Below are positions 1 through 8,567 of a stretch of 64,000 nucleotides of DNA, piece after piece (within the stretch, counting starts at the first letter, position 1; the number at the start of each line of letters is the position of its first letter). Source of the stretch: Allobosea sp. OK403 (GTDB taxonomy: Bacteria > Pseudomonadota > Alphaproteobacteria > Rhizobiales > Beijerinckiaceae). The stretch lies in the NCBI RefSeq assembly GCF_900113835.1, contig NZ_FOQV01000007.1:131501-195500 (forward strand). The letters run 5' to 3'. The notes beneath the pieces are model-generated. The model had not been told where the DNA came from and ran no database searches. It saw only the letters and a list, made by a program, of their open reading frames with translations. Position numbers and translations under genes: made by a program.

Positions 1-511
1 GCGGGGCCGAAATGGCGAGCTGGCCCTTGAGGTCAGGCCGCCAGAGATCGGCAAGCGTCGTGAGCGGAGGCTTGAGGTTCTGGGTGTCGTAGACCAGCAC
101 GAGGTGGTCGAAGGTGACGGCCGGGCCGTATTCGCCGCCGGCCGCCCGCGCCTCGGGCAGGAGCTCGTTCAGCACCGGGAATTCCGCTGGCGTCAGCTTC
201 TCGAACAGGCCCTCGCTATTGCCGATGCTCGAGGTCGTCACGTCCATGATCGCGACGTCGATCTGCGGGTCGGCCTTCTGGGCGCGCACGCTGCCGACCA
301 TCTGGGCCGAGGTGCCGCCGGGCGCGAAGTTCACCTTGATGCCGGGAAAGGCCTGCTGGAACGGCTCGATCACGGTCTTGGTGTAGTTGTCCTGGAAGAT
401 GCCGCTATAGGACATCAGCGTGATCGAGCCGCTGAGGCCCTGCGCTCGGACGATCGCGGGGGCGGCGATGCTGGCAAGGCCGGCCTGGATGACGAGACGC
501 CGTGTCGGCAT
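1..511 (-). CDS. Pot-type ABC substrate-binding protein (3' part cut by window edge)
   Basis: Amino-terminal 170 residues of a periplasmic binding protein of the spermidine/putrescine (PotD) class. The ATG at 511 begins MPTRRLVIQAG, a twin-arginine-like leader ending near IVRAQ, followed by the mature motif ITLMSYSGIFQDNYTK. It closely resembles the binding protein at 13601-14647 (shared patterns such as SAQMVGSVRAQKADPQ and DVAIMDV), so the two are paralogues. It lies 70 bp downstream of the creatininase-family gene on the same strand and may end that operon or start a Pot-type cassette beyond position 1. The ligand is unknown; PotD-class proteins bind polyamines, but many relatives bind other cations or amides. 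The carboxyl-terminal half is missing only because the window ends. Confidence 0.85.
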   Translation of the reverse strand, partial: MPTRRLVIQAGLASIAAPAIVRAQGLSGSITLMSYSGIFQDNYTKTVIEPFQQAFPGIKVNFAPGGTSAQMVGSVRAQKADPQIDVAIMDVTTSSIGNSEGLFEKLTPAEFPVLNELLPEARAAGGEYGPAVTFDHLVLVYDTQNLKPPLTTLADLWRPDLKGQLAISAP

Positions 512-581
512 GGGGACACCTCCTGCAGGATTGTTGGCCGGCGGCGCCGATGCGCCGCCGGTCCTCATCGAAAACGGGAGC

Positions 582-1406
582 TCAGGCTTCGATCTTGCTG
601 GCGAAATGCGCGATGAAGCGGGCGCAGATCTCGGTCAGCTTCTCGGTCAGCGCTGCCCCGGTCTCGGCCGAGCACAGCTTGGGATCGCCCTTGGCGACGC
701 CGAGATTGTAGACCTCGTCATATTCGTTGGGCATCGCCACTTCCGCGCCCTCGAAGCTTGCGGTGCCGAGCCCCGTGAAGGGCAGGTCGAGGATGGGGTC
801 GCGCTTCAGCGGCTTGCCCTCCGGGATCAAATCCTTGCGGATCAGTTCGGGGAAGAGATGCAGGCCGATCGAGGTCAGCGGGTCGGCGCCATGGCCGGAG
901 ACGGCAGCTGCCTTCTCGGCGCCGACGATCGAAGGCAACAGGCCGTAGCCGATGCGCCAGAGATAGAGGCTCGGCAGCACGATCTGCTCGCGCAGATAGA
1001 GCTCGCGCGCGACCTCGCCGATCGGCCCGACATTGCCGCCATGGCCGTTGATGACGATGATGCGGGTCAGGCCGTTGCGATGCAGGCTATCGACCATTTC
1101 GGCGATGACGGTGGTCAGCGTCGCCTGCGAGATGGCGATGCCGCCGGTCATCGAGCCGAACCAGTCGGCGCCGCCGAAGGGCAGGACCGGGGCGACGAGC
1201 GTGCGCGTGCCGGCCTTGGTGGCGCGGATGGCGGCGAGCTCGGCGATCTTCTCGGCCAGCAGGTAATCGCCCATCGGCGCATGCGGGCCCTGATCCTCAT
1301 GGCTGCCCATCGGCAGCAGGATCACGGGATTGGTCTTCAGGATCTCGCGGGCTTCGCCGCCGGAGATCGTGCCCATATGGACGAGCGGATCGGTCTTTGC
1401 AGCCAT
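582..1406 (-). CDS. creatininase-family amidohydrolase
   Basis: 274-residue protein of the creatininase (creatinine amidohydrolase) family, metal-dependent cytoplasmic enzymes that open cyclic or linear amides. The family core is visible: LPMGSHEDQGPHAPMGDYL near residues 31-49 and INGHGGNVGP near 119-128. The usual metal-binding E-Q-H triad reads E-D-Q here, so the His ligand of creatininase is replaced by Gln; I recall this pattern from a branch of the family whose substrate is not creatinine. The gene follows the Opp permeases by about 50 bp and probably acts on the imported compound, a cyclic amide or formamide by analogy. Creatinine itself is not supported. Fold and family are secure, substrate is not. 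Confidence 0.88.
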   Translation of the reverse strand: MAAKTDPLVHMGTISGGEAREILKTNPVILLPMGSHEDQGPHAPMGDYLLAEKIAELAAIRATKAGTRTLVAPVLPFGGADWFGSMTGGIAISQATLTTVIAEMVDSLHRNGLTRIIVINGHGGNVGPIGEVARELYLREQIVLPSLYLWRIGYGLLPSIVGAEKAAAVSGHGADPLTSIGLHLFPELIRKDLIPEGKPLKRDPILDLPFTGLGTASFEGAEVAMPNEYDEVYNLGVAKGDPKLCSAETGAALTEKLTEICARFIAHFASKIEA

Positions 1407-1454
1407 GGGTCAGGTTCCTGTGTCGAGGCTGGTGGTAAAGAGGTCGCGGCGGGA

Positions 1455-2258
1455 TCAGCGTCCCGACGTGCGTGGATCGACAGCGTCGCGCAGCGCGTCG
1501 CAGAGCAGGTTCATCGCGAGGATCGTCAGCGTCAGCGCGGCGCAGGGCCAGACCAGGAGCAGCGGCGCCTGTTCCATGGTGGCGCGCGCGCCCCGGATCA
1601 TCAGGCCCCATGACGGAGCCGGCGGCACGACGCCGAGACCCAGGAAGGACAGGCCGCTCTCGAGCACCACCGCGGCGGCGACCGCCAGTGACAACTGCAC
1701 CAGGATCGGTCCGGCGATATTGGGCAGCACCGTGCGCAGCAGGATGTACCAGGTGCGCCCGCCGAGCGCGCGCGTCGCCTCGACATAGTCGCGCCCGCGC
1801 ACCGAGAGCACTTCGGAATAGGTCACACGCGCGAAGCCGGGCAGATACAGCACGGAGAGGACGAGGATCAGCGTCGCCGCGCCCGGTCCGAGCAAGGTCA
1901 CCACGAGCAGCGCCAGCAGCACGGGCGGGAAGCACAGGATGATGTCCATGCTGCGCACCGACAGGAAGGCGGCGGTGCCACGCGACCAGCCGCCGATCAG
2001 GCCGAGCACGACGCCGATCAGGCCCGCCGTCAGCGCCGAGGCGAAGGCGACGCCCAGGCTGGTGCGCGCACCCCAGATCAAGCGGGAGAGCACGTCGCGG
2101 CCGAATTCGTCGCGGCCGAGCCAGGAGGTCGCGGTCGGCGCGGCCAGTCGCCGGGCGATGTCCTGCCGCACCGGATCGGGCAGGCCGAGCACGGGCGCGG
2201 CGATGGCGATGAGGATGATCAGCGCGACGAAGGCGCCGGGGAACCAGAGACGCTTCAT
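1455..2258 (-). CDS. ABC transporter permease, DppC/OppC type
   Basis: 267-residue inner-membrane permease of the dipeptide/oligopeptide family. It has an amino-terminal membrane anchor, the GRDEFGRDVLSRLIWGARTS motif that follows the first periplasmic stretch in DppC proteins, and the EAA-type cytoplasmic loop around EATRALGGRTWYILLRTVLP. Its start overlaps the stop of the DppB gene by 4 bp (ATGA), so the two are translationally coupled. It should form a heterodimer with the DppB-type partner and bring in the ligand of the binding protein at 3208-4740. No DppD/DppF ATPase lies next to it in the window; the ATPases may be beyond position 1 or shared with another system. Confidence 0.92.
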   Translation of the reverse strand: MKRLWFPGAFVALIILIAIAAPVLGLPDPVRQDIARRLAAPTATSWLGRDEFGRDVLSRLIWGARTSLGVAFASALTAGLIGVVLGLIGGWSRGTAAFLSVRSMDIILCFPPVLLALLVVTLLGPGAATLILVLSVLYLPGFARVTYSEVLSVRGRDYVEATRALGGRTWYILLRTVLPNIAGPILVQLSLAVAAAVVLESGLSFLGLGVVPPAPSWGLMIRGARATMEQAPLLLVWPCAALTLTILAMNLLCDALRDAVDPRTSGR

Positions 2259-3211
2259 GGTGCGCTGACCCGGGGATCGAGGACGGCGTGGATCAGTTCC
2301 ACGATCAGGTTGATCAGCAGGAACAGCACCGAGATCGTCAGGACGATGCCGACCACCATCGGGTAGTCGCGCGCCTCGACCGCGCGCAGCAGCGGCGTCG
2401 AGAGACCTGGCCAGTTGAAGACGTATTCGACCAGAACGGTGCCCCCCAGCAACGTGCCCATCTGCAGGCCGAGCACGGTGACGACCGGGTTCAGCGCGTT
2501 GCGCAGCACATGGACGAAGAGCACGCGGCCGGGCGCGAGGCCCTTGGCGCGCGCGGTGCGGACATAGTCATTGGCCAGCGCGTCGAGCATCGAGGCCCGC
2601 GTCATCCTGAACAGCACGGCCGCCAGGCCCTTGCCGATGGCGATCGCGGGCAAGGTCAGGAGCTTGAGATGCAGGACGGGGTCCTGCGTCAGCGGCGTGA
2701 AGCCGCCGGCCGGCATCAATCGCAGGGTCTGCGCGAACAGCAGCACGAGCAGCGTGCCGACCACGAAGACCGGTATCGCCAGCAGCAGCGCGGTGACGCC
2801 CGACGCGATCCGGTCGAACCGGCCGCCGCGATGCAGCGCTGCATAGACGCCGGCCGGAACGCCGATCGCGATTGCAAGCAGCGTTCCGGCGAAGATCAGT
2901 TCTAGCGTGCGTGGCAGCCTGAGCGCGATCTCGCTCAGCACCGGATAATCGTCGACGAGCGAAGTGCCGAGATCGCCCCGGAGCAAGCCGCCGAGAAAGC
3001 TGCCATATTGCACGAGGATGGGCTGGTTGAGCCCAAGCTTCTCGCGCAGTTCCGCGACGGTCGCAGGGTCGGGCGAGGTGCCGCCGGTCGAGAGCAGGAG
3101 CTCGGCGGGATCTCCGGGCACCATGTGCAGTGCCATGAAGACGATCGTCGCGACGATCCAGGCCAGGACCAGCGCGATCAGGATACGGTGTGCGAACCAG
3201 ACAGCGCTCAT
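2255..3211 (-). CDS. ABC transporter permease, DppB/OppB type
   Basis: 318-residue inner-membrane permease with the typical DppB amino terminus (one membrane span, then the periplasmic segment with LHMVPGDPAELLL and LREKLGLNQPILVQY). Five further hydrophobic spans and the coupling loop NDYVRTARAKGLAPGRVLFVH follow; this is the standard length for the family. It overlaps its upstream binding-protein gene and downstream DppC gene by 4 bp each, so binding protein, DppB and DppC are one transcription unit. Substrate range cannot be read from the permease. Confidence 0.93.
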   Translation of the reverse strand: MSAVWFAHRILIALVLAWIVATIVFMALHMVPGDPAELLLSTGGTSPDPATVAELREKLGLNQPILVQYGSFLGGLLRGDLGTSLVDDYPVLSEIALRLPRTLELIFAGTLLAIAIGVPAGVYAALHRGGRFDRIASGVTALLLAIPVFVVGTLLVLLFAQTLRLMPAGGFTPLTQDPVLHLKLLTLPAIAIGKGLAAVLFRMTRASMLDALANDYVRTARAKGLAPGRVLFVHVLRNALNPVVTVLGLQMGTLLGGTVLVEYVFNWPGLSTPLLRAVEARDYPMVVGIVLTISVLFLLINLIVELIHAVLDPRVSAP

Positions 3212-4740
3212 CCGAAGAAGGTCTCTTCAAGCATGCCGCCGGACGACGTCGTCAGCGCGCCGGGCAGGTTGGTGAAGCCCTTGACGCCCTTGTCCATACC
3301 GTACCCCTGTTCACGCCAGGCAAGACCGACAAGCGGCACTTCCTCCAGCGCCGCGCGCTGCATCACCTTATAGATCTCGACGCGCTTGGCCTGGTCGAAT
3401 TCGCCGCGGCCTTTCGCCAGTGCGGCGACAGTGCGCGGCGCATCGACCTTGAAGGAGCGGCCATGGGTCGGCGAGAGCGAGGTGTCGAGCACCACGGTCA
3501 GCCCGTCCGGGTCGTTGTTGTCGGCGGAGACGCCGTGGATCGCCATGTCGTACTGGCCGCGCGAGCCTCTGGAGACGCGGGTCGACCAGTCCGGCAGCTG
3601 CAGCTCGCACTGGATGCCGATCGCTGCAAGATGCTGCTGCACGACCTCGGCGGTATCCTTGTGCATGCCGAACTGGGCGGTTGCGAGCAGCGTCGTCTGG
3701 AAGCCGTTGGCATAGCCCGCTTCGCTCAGCAGCGCCTTGGCCCGGGCAGGGTCGTAGTTCCAGCCATGTGCCAGCTCCTTGTCGTACCAGGGCGTGCCCT
3801 CGACGATCGGCAGGCCTTCGAGCGGCTTGCCGCGGCCGAAGAAGGCGACCTTGACGATATCCTCGCGTTTGATGGCGTGGGCGACGGCGCGGCGCACGCG
3901 CGCATCGTTGAAGGGCGGCTTCGTACCGTTGAAGAGCACGTCCATGAACGGCCCTTCGACAGTATCGAGCTTGAGGCGTTGATCGGCCTCGACTGCGGCC
4001 ATGGACTGCCACGGCACATATTCGATCATGTCGACATCGCCGGACTGCAGCGCGGCGTTGCGCAGATTCTCGTCGGCATAGACGATGAACTTGATGCCCT
4101 TCAGCTTGGGGAAGCCGGGCTTGTAGAACTTGTCGAAGGCCACGAGGCTGAGTGAGCTGCCGCGCTCCTGCCCGGCGAGCCGGAAGGGGCCGGCGCCGAT
4201 CGGCTCATTCGCCGTCGAGTTCCGCCAGATGATGAAGGTGTTGTAGTTGGCAAACCAGGTCGGCAGCGTCGCCTGGGGTTCCTTGATGACGATGCGGATG
4301 CTGCGCGGGTCGGGGATTTCGACCCGCTCGATGCCCTGGAACTGGGAGCGCATATAGGCCGTCGATTTCTCGCCGGCAATCTGCTCGATCGACCACTTCA
4401 CGTCCTCGGCGGTGACCGGCTCGCCATTATGGAACAGGCAGCCCTGGCGCAGTTTGAAGATCCAGGCGCCGTCCCCGTCGATCGCCCAGGACTCCGCCAG
4501 TTCGCCGCGCAATTCGCCCTTGCTGTCATAGGTGACTAGGCTGCGATGCGTCAGCATCTTGACCGTGCCGGCCGATGCGCCGGTCGAGACCCAGGGCTGG
4601 AGGTTGGGCGGAAAGGCCGAGAGGCCGAAGCGGAGAATGCCGTTGGCGCGCTGTGCCGCCGCAGGCCGGGAGAGCAGGGGCGATGCCAGCAGCGGAGCTG
4701 CGAGGCCTGCTCCAAGGACGGTGCGGCGGGAGATCGTCAT
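3208..4740 (-). CDS. ABC transporter substrate-binding protein, family 5 (Opp/Dpp type)
   Basis: 510-residue periplasmic binding protein of SBP family 5. The ATG at 4740 gives MTISRRTVLGAGLAAP, a twin-arginine (SRRTVLG) leader ending around AAAQR; further upstream starts would only add an unrelated arginine-rich tail. Family features include the early LRFGLSAFPPNLQPW strand, WIFKLRQGCLFHNGEPVTAEDVKWS and ARAKALLSEAGY near residue 340. It is the first gene of an operon with DppB, DppC and the creatininase-family hydrolase, and it diverges from the GntR/FCD regulator starting at 5004. The ligand is unknown; Tat export suggests folding before export, which is common for this family in Rhizobiales. 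Confidence 0.93.
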   Translation of the reverse strand: MTISRRTVLGAGLAAPLLASPLLSRPAAAQRANGILRFGLSAFPPNLQPWVSTGASAGTVKMLTHRSLVTYDSKGELRGELAESWAIDGDGAWIFKLRQGCLFHNGEPVTAEDVKWSIEQIAGEKSTAYMRSQFQGIERVEIPDPRSIRIVIKEPQATLPTWFANYNTFIIWRNSTANEPIGAGPFRLAGQERGSSLSLVAFDKFYKPGFPKLKGIKFIVYADENLRNAALQSGDVDMIEYVPWQSMAAVEADQRLKLDTVEGPFMDVLFNGTKPPFNDARVRRAVAHAIKREDIVKVAFFGRGKPLEGLPIVEGTPWYDKELAHGWNYDPARAKALLSEAGYANGFQTTLLATAQFGMHKDTAEVVQQHLAAIGIQCELQLPDWSTRVSRGSRGQYDMAIHGVSADNNDPDGLTVVLDTSLSPTHGRSFKVDAPRTVAALAKGRGEFDQAKRVEIYKVMQRAALEEVPLVGLAWREQGYGMDKGVKGFTNLPGALTTSSGGMLEETFFG

Positions 4741-4922
4741 GCGCTGATCCTGTGCTTCGGGCCGCATTCGGCGCCGGTTTCGGGCGTCGCCGCGCTGAGC
4801 AAGAAAAGCGCCATCATGGTGCGGTGTGCCCGGCAGCCTGAGCCGGCACATCCTGCGCCAGTCCAGGCTGCGCGCAAGCCTCTATTCGATCTTTCCGCTC
4901 GTCGTGCAATTTCATGATGCTT

Positions 4923-4934
4923 CATGTATACGTG
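4923..4934. promoter_or_regulatory. candidate GntR/FCD operator (CATGTATACGTG)
   Basis: Near-palindrome with one mismatched pair around a GTATAC core, in the 263-bp gap between the divergent binding-protein operon and the GntR gene. Many FadR/FCD-subfamily GntR proteins bind sites with a TTGTATACAA-like core. A second palindrome, CATGA-TGCT-TCATG (4913-4926), abuts it. The site lies upstream of the preferred GntR start at 5004 but would be inside the coding region if the 4914 start were used. No experimental support. Confidence 0.4.
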
Positions 4935-5003
4935 GCGGATGTTTTGATGTCTACGACCTCGCTCGCTATGAAGCGCGGTCGCATGCTGCAAACGGATGGA
5001 AAC

Positions 5004-5684
5004 ATGAAGCCGCGCCAGGCGCAGCCATCGGACGCGAAGCCCGCCCGTGAGCGGGTCTATCTTTATGTCCGGGAAGAGATCCTGCGCGGACATTTCGCCG
5101 GCGGCTCCTTCATCGAGGAGGAGCAGATCTCGTCTGCGATGAAGGTATCGCGTACGCCCGTCCGCGAGGCCTTCCACCGGCTGGAGGCCGAGCGCTTCAT
5201 CGACCTGCTGCCGCGCCGCGGGGCGCTCGTTCGGCAGGTCACGGCGCAGGAGCTCGTCGACCTCTACGAGACCAGGCGCATGATCGAGGGCTATGCCGTC
5301 GCCCGGATCTGCCAGCAGAAGATTCCAATTCCCGCCGAGATGGCGACGATCCTCGATCAGATGGACGCGATTTCCAACAGCGATCATTTCCCGCGCGTCG
5401 AGCTCAACCGGCGCTTCCATTTCACCATGGTCGGCGCGCTCGGCAACGAGGTGTTGTCCGAGCTCTATCAATCGCTCGGCTCCCGGCAGCAGCGTGTCGC
5501 GATGACGGCGATGAGCGTCGATCCCAACCGGGTCGATCGCATCCGGATCGAGCATCGCGCTTTGCTCGCGGCCCTGCAGGCGGGCGACGAGGCACAGGCG
5601 CGCGCGGTGCTGGAGCAGCATCTGCGCCCGATCGTCGGCGTCGTCTCGCGGCTGCCGGGTTATGGGCCGGGCGAGGGCGACTGA
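5004..5684 (+). CDS. GntR-family transcriptional regulator (FCD domain)
   Basis: 226-residue regulator. A winged helix-turn-helix occupies residues 14-80 (RVYLYVREEILRGHFAGGSF, EEQISSAMKVSRTPVREAFH) and an FCD ligand-binding domain follows with the usual His/Asp metal-site pattern (ELNRRFHFTMVG and EHRALLAALQAGD). I chose the ATG at 5004 because GGATGGA sits just upstream and homologous domains start soon after; ATGs at 4914, 4917 and 4947 are alternatives. It diverges from the Opp/creatininase operon and probably represses it, with an imported compound or metabolite as effector. The downstream gap holds a repeat element rather than further genes. Confidence 0.9.
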   Translation: MKPRQAQPSDAKPARERVYLYVREEILRGHFAGGSFIEEEQISSAMKVSRTPVREAFHRLEAERFIDLLPRRGALVRQVTAQELVDLYETRRMIEGYAVARICQQKIPIPAEMATILDQMDAISNSDHFPRVELNRRFHFTMVGALGNEVLSELYQSLGSRQQRVAMTAMSVDPNRVDRIRIEHRALLAALQAGDEAQARAVLEQHLRPIVGVVSRLPGYGPGEGD

Positions 5685-5697
5685 GATGCGCTGCAGC

Positions 5698-5803
5698 CTA
5701 GAGCAATGTCCGATCCAGGTGGATCGTTCAATTGCTCTAGCCCCTTGTTTGAACACGTTTTCTTCACGCGAACCGGTGTCCACTTCGCTTGAAAACGCTA
5801 TCG
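5698..5803. repeat. palindromic intergenic repeat, family D, copy 1
   Basis: About 105 bp made of a hairpin (CTAGAGCAAT at 5698-5707 pairing with ATTGCTCTAG at 5731-5740, with an inner CGATCC/GGATCG stem) followed by a conserved tail containing CGTTTTCTTCACGCGAACCG and ACTTCGCTTGAAAACGCT. The same element occurs inverted at 17403-17508. It lies between convergent genes (GntR plus, dehydrogenase minus) and could end transcription from both sides. Similar repeats are common in Rhizobiales intergenic DNA. Confidence 0.85.
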
Positions 5804-5827
5804 AGGACCGATGCGATTGGAGCGCGT

Positions 5828-6859
5828 TCATGCGGCCCCCGCATAGGCCTCGATCGTCTCGAACAGTTTGCGTGAGACTACGACGCCATCGCGCGCCGTG
5901 CGCTGGCGTGCGCCATTGCGCCTCTCGCCGGGAAGCCGCGCGCCCTCCTGCCCGGTGATCGCGCCGAAGAGGCGCTCCAGCCGGTCCGATGCGCCGGCCT
6001 CCGTCAGCGCCCCGAAATCGATCGCGATGAAGCATTGGCCCGTGCGGGGCGAGCCGCCGAGATTATCGGCGAAGGAGGAAGCGTCGATCGAGAGATTGGC
6101 GCCGGTCAGCCAGGCGGCGAAGATCTCGACGATGAGGGCAAGCCCCGCGCCCTTATAGCCGCCTGCCGGCACCATGGTGCCGCCCGCCAGCGCCGCCTTC
6201 GGATCGGTCGTCGGGTTACCGTCCCTGTCGAGCGCCCAGCCGAGCGGGATTGGCTCATTGCGCTGCTGATGGACGACGATCTCGCTCTTGGCGACGACAC
6301 TCGAAGACTGGTCGAGCACGAGCGGCTCGCGGCCGGCGCGGGGCACGGCGATAGCGATCGGGTTGGTGCCGAAGACCGGCCTTGTACCGCCCATCGGCGC
6401 GATCGAGGCCGGCGCATTGACGAAGCCGAGCGCCAGCAGGCCCTCCCGAGCGATGCGCTCGACATGGTAGCCGACGACGCCGCAATTATAGGAATTGGTC
6501 ACCGCCAGCGCAGCGATGCCCTGGGCCTTTGCCGCCTCGCACAGCGCCGGCAGGCCGAAATCGATCGCCGGATGGGCGAAACCGCCCTTGGCGTCGACGC
6601 GCACCAGGCCGGGCTTGGGGCTGTCGAGCACCGGCCGTGCCCGGCCGTCGATCTTGCCGACCCTGGCATGCTCGCAATAGGTCGGCAGCCGGGCGAGGCC
6701 GTGGCTATGGATGCCCTCGGCCTCGGCTGCGACCACGGAGGCGGTGATCGCAGCTTCGTTGCGCGGGTCGACGCCGCAGGCGAGCAAGGCCCGCCGCGTC
6801 AGCGTTTCGACCTGCGCGAGGCTGAGCGGAACGCCGTCCGCTGGCTGATGAGCGCTCAT
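5828..6859 (-). CDS. malate/L-lactate dehydrogenase-family (Ldh2) oxidoreductase
   Basis: 343-residue NAD(P)-dependent oxidoreductase of the Ldh2/MDH2 family, which includes L-sulfolactate, ureidoglycolate and delta1-piperideine-2-carboxylate reductases. Seen: EGIHSHGLARLP around residues 53-64 with the catalytic His, TNSYNCGVVGYHVERIA in the cofactor region, GTNPIAIAVPR and GGYKGAGLALIVEI near residue 225. It does not belong to the ordinary lactate dehydrogenase fold. The gene overlaps hyuB by 4 bp and is the last gene of the hydantoinase unit, so it probably reduces or oxidises a 2-oxo/2-hydroxy or cyclic imino product of that pathway. The exact substrate is not readable from sequence. Confidence 0.9.
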   Translation of the reverse strand: MSAHQPADGVPLSLAQVETLTRRALLACGVDPRNEAAITASVVAAEAEGIHSHGLARLPTYCEHARVGKIDGRARPVLDSPKPGLVRVDAKGGFAHPAIDFGLPALCEAAKAQGIAALAVTNSYNCGVVGYHVERIAREGLLALGFVNAPASIAPMGGTRPVFGTNPIAIAVPRAGREPLVLDQSSSVVAKSEIVVHQQRNEPIPLGWALDRDGNPTTDPKAALAGGTMVPAGGYKGAGLALIVEIFAAWLTGANLSIDASSFADNLGGSPRTGQCFIAIDFGALTEAGASDRLERLFGAITGQEGARLPGERRNGARQRTARDGVVVSRKLFETIEAYAGAA

Positions 6860-8556
6860 GCCGCGGCTCCCTTCTCTGTCTCGACGCCGTAGAGCGCGGC
6901 CGCCTGTTGCGAGCTGACCATGCCGTCGGCGAGATCCTTGGCGAGGCGCTGCGGGTCGCGCTTCTGCGGGTCGCCGAAGCCGCCGCCGCCGGAGGTCTCG
7001 ATGGTGACGATGTCGCCGGACGTCAGCGGAATGCCGGAGACTTTCGAGCGCAAAGAGAGCTGCGAGCCGTCAGCGCGGGTCACCGTGGTCCGGCTGAGTG
7101 AGCCGGGCTCGCCGCCCTGGATGCCATAGGGGGCGTGCCGGAAGCGCTCGAAATTGGTCGAGAGCGAGCCTTCCGCCGCATCGAGCCGCCATTCGCGCAC
7201 CAGGCCCAGCCCGCCGCGGAACTGGCCGGCACCGCCCGAATCCGGGATCAGCCCGTATTTGGTGAAGGTCACCGGATATTTCGCCTCGACCATCTCGATC
7301 GGCGCATTGGTGTTGTTGTGCAGGCCGCAGGACAGGGCGCTGGCGCCGTCACCCCCGGCATGGCCGCCCCAGCCGCCGACCTCGATGTCGAAATAGACCT
7401 GGCGCTTGCCGGCCGGGTTGGTCGTCTGCAGCGCGTAGACATAGGAGATCGCGTAATAGGCCGCCGGGATGCGCTCGGGCACGATCTGCGCCAGCGCGCC
7501 GAATACGGCCGTTGCGATGCGGTGGTTGACGACCATGCGACCCGCGACCGGCGCGGGGAAGGCGGCGTTGACGACGCTGCCTTCGGGCAGCGTCACCGTC
7601 ACCGCGCGGTAGCAGCCGGAATTGGCCGGAATGTCGCCGCCCAGCGCCGCGAGCAGCGCGTAATACACCGCCGAGCAGGTCATCGCCGGCGTATTGTTGA
7701 CGGGGCCGCGGACCTGACGGCTGGAGCCTGCGAAGTCGAGCCCGATCGTCTCGCCGGTCTTGGTGATCTTGACCTGGAGCCGGATCGGTTCGTCAGACTG
7801 GCCGTCATCATCGACCAGCTCGACGAAGGAGGCCTCGCCATCCGGCAATGCCTTCAGCGCGGCCCGCATCATCCGCTCCGAGCCGTCGAGGATCGCGGCC
7901 ATCGCCGCGGCGAGAGGGTCCGAGCCATATTTCTTCGCCATGCGCGCGACCGCGCGCTCGCCGATGCCGAGCGCCGCGATCTGGGCGTTGAGGTCGCCTC
8001 GGGTCTCGTCGGGCTGGCGGACATTGTGCAGCAGCATCTCGAAGACGCCGCTGTTCAGCACGCCCTTGTCGACGAGCCTGAGCGGCGGGATGCGGATGCC
8101 TTCATGGAAGACCTCGGTCGCGCCGGCATAATAGCTGCCGGCCGCGCCGCCGCCGACATCGACATGGTGGCAGAGCGTGCCGACGATGGCGACGCGCCTG
8201 CCATCGACGAAGACCGGCCGGAAGGTCTGGATATCGGGCAGATGCTGGCCGCCGGAATAGGGATCGTTGGTGACGATGACGTCACCGTCGTTCCATTGCT
8301 CGAGCGGGATGAAGCGGTCGAGGATCGTGCGCAGACAGTCCGACATCGAGTTGAGATGGACCGGAATCCGTGCGGATTGGGCGATGTTGTTGCCCTGCGC
8401 ATCGAAGACGGCGGTGGAGAAATCGAGGATCTCGCGCACCACGGTCGAACGGCTGGTGCGCCAGATCGTGATGCTCATCTCCTCGGACGCGGCGACGAGC
8501 GCGTTGCGGATGACTTCGAGGCGGATCGGGTCGATGCCGTGCTGAAGATCGCTCAT
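6856..8556 (-). CDS. hyuB: hydantoinase B / oxoprolinase-family subunit
   Basis: 566-residue beta subunit of the hydantoinase/5-oxoprolinase/acetone carboxylase family. It starts MSDLQHGIDPIRLEVIRNAL and carries the hallmarks VIVTNDPYSGGQHLPDIQ, GTLCHHVDVGGGAAGSYY, GLDFAGSSRQVRGPVNNTPA and a glycine-rich end (IETSGGGGFGDP). The ATG at 8556 is preceded by AGG and lies 11 bp after the hyuA stop; an ATG at 8571 overlaps that stop and is the alternative. With HyuA it forms an ATP-dependent enzyme that opens a cyclic amide such as N-methylhydantoin or 5-oxoproline. The family is certain but the ring substrate is not. Confidence 0.92.
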   Translation of the reverse strand: MSDLQHGIDPIRLEVIRNALVAASEEMSITIWRTSRSTVVREILDFSTAVFDAQGNNIAQSARIPVHLNSMSDCLRTILDRFIPLEQWNDGDVIVTNDPYSGGQHLPDIQTFRPVFVDGRRVAIVGTLCHHVDVGGGAAGSYYAGATEVFHEGIRIPPLRLVDKGVLNSGVFEMLLHNVRQPDETRGDLNAQIAALGIGERAVARMAKKYGSDPLAAAMAAILDGSERMMRAALKALPDGEASFVELVDDDGQSDEPIRLQVKITKTGETIGLDFAGSSRQVRGPVNNTPAMTCSAVYYALLAALGGDIPANSGCYRAVTVTLPEGSVVNAAFPAPVAGRMVVNHRIATAVFGALAQIVPERIPAAYYAISYVYALQTTNPAGKRQVYFDIEVGGWGGHAGGDGASALSCGLHNNTNAPIEMVEAKYPVTFTKYGLIPDSGGAGQFRGGLGLVREWRLDAAEGSLSTNFERFRHAPYGIQGGEPGSLSRTTVTRADGSQLSLRSKVSGIPLTSGDIVTIETSGGGGFGDPQKRDPQRLAKDLADGMVSSQQAAALYGVETEKGAAA

Positions 8557-8567
8557 GGTTTCAGACC

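Noticed and set aside
420..1613. 397-codon plus-strand open frame over the creatininase-family gene
   Set aside because: Antisense shadow of a gene with intact family motifs; composition is typical of read-through in high-GC DNA.
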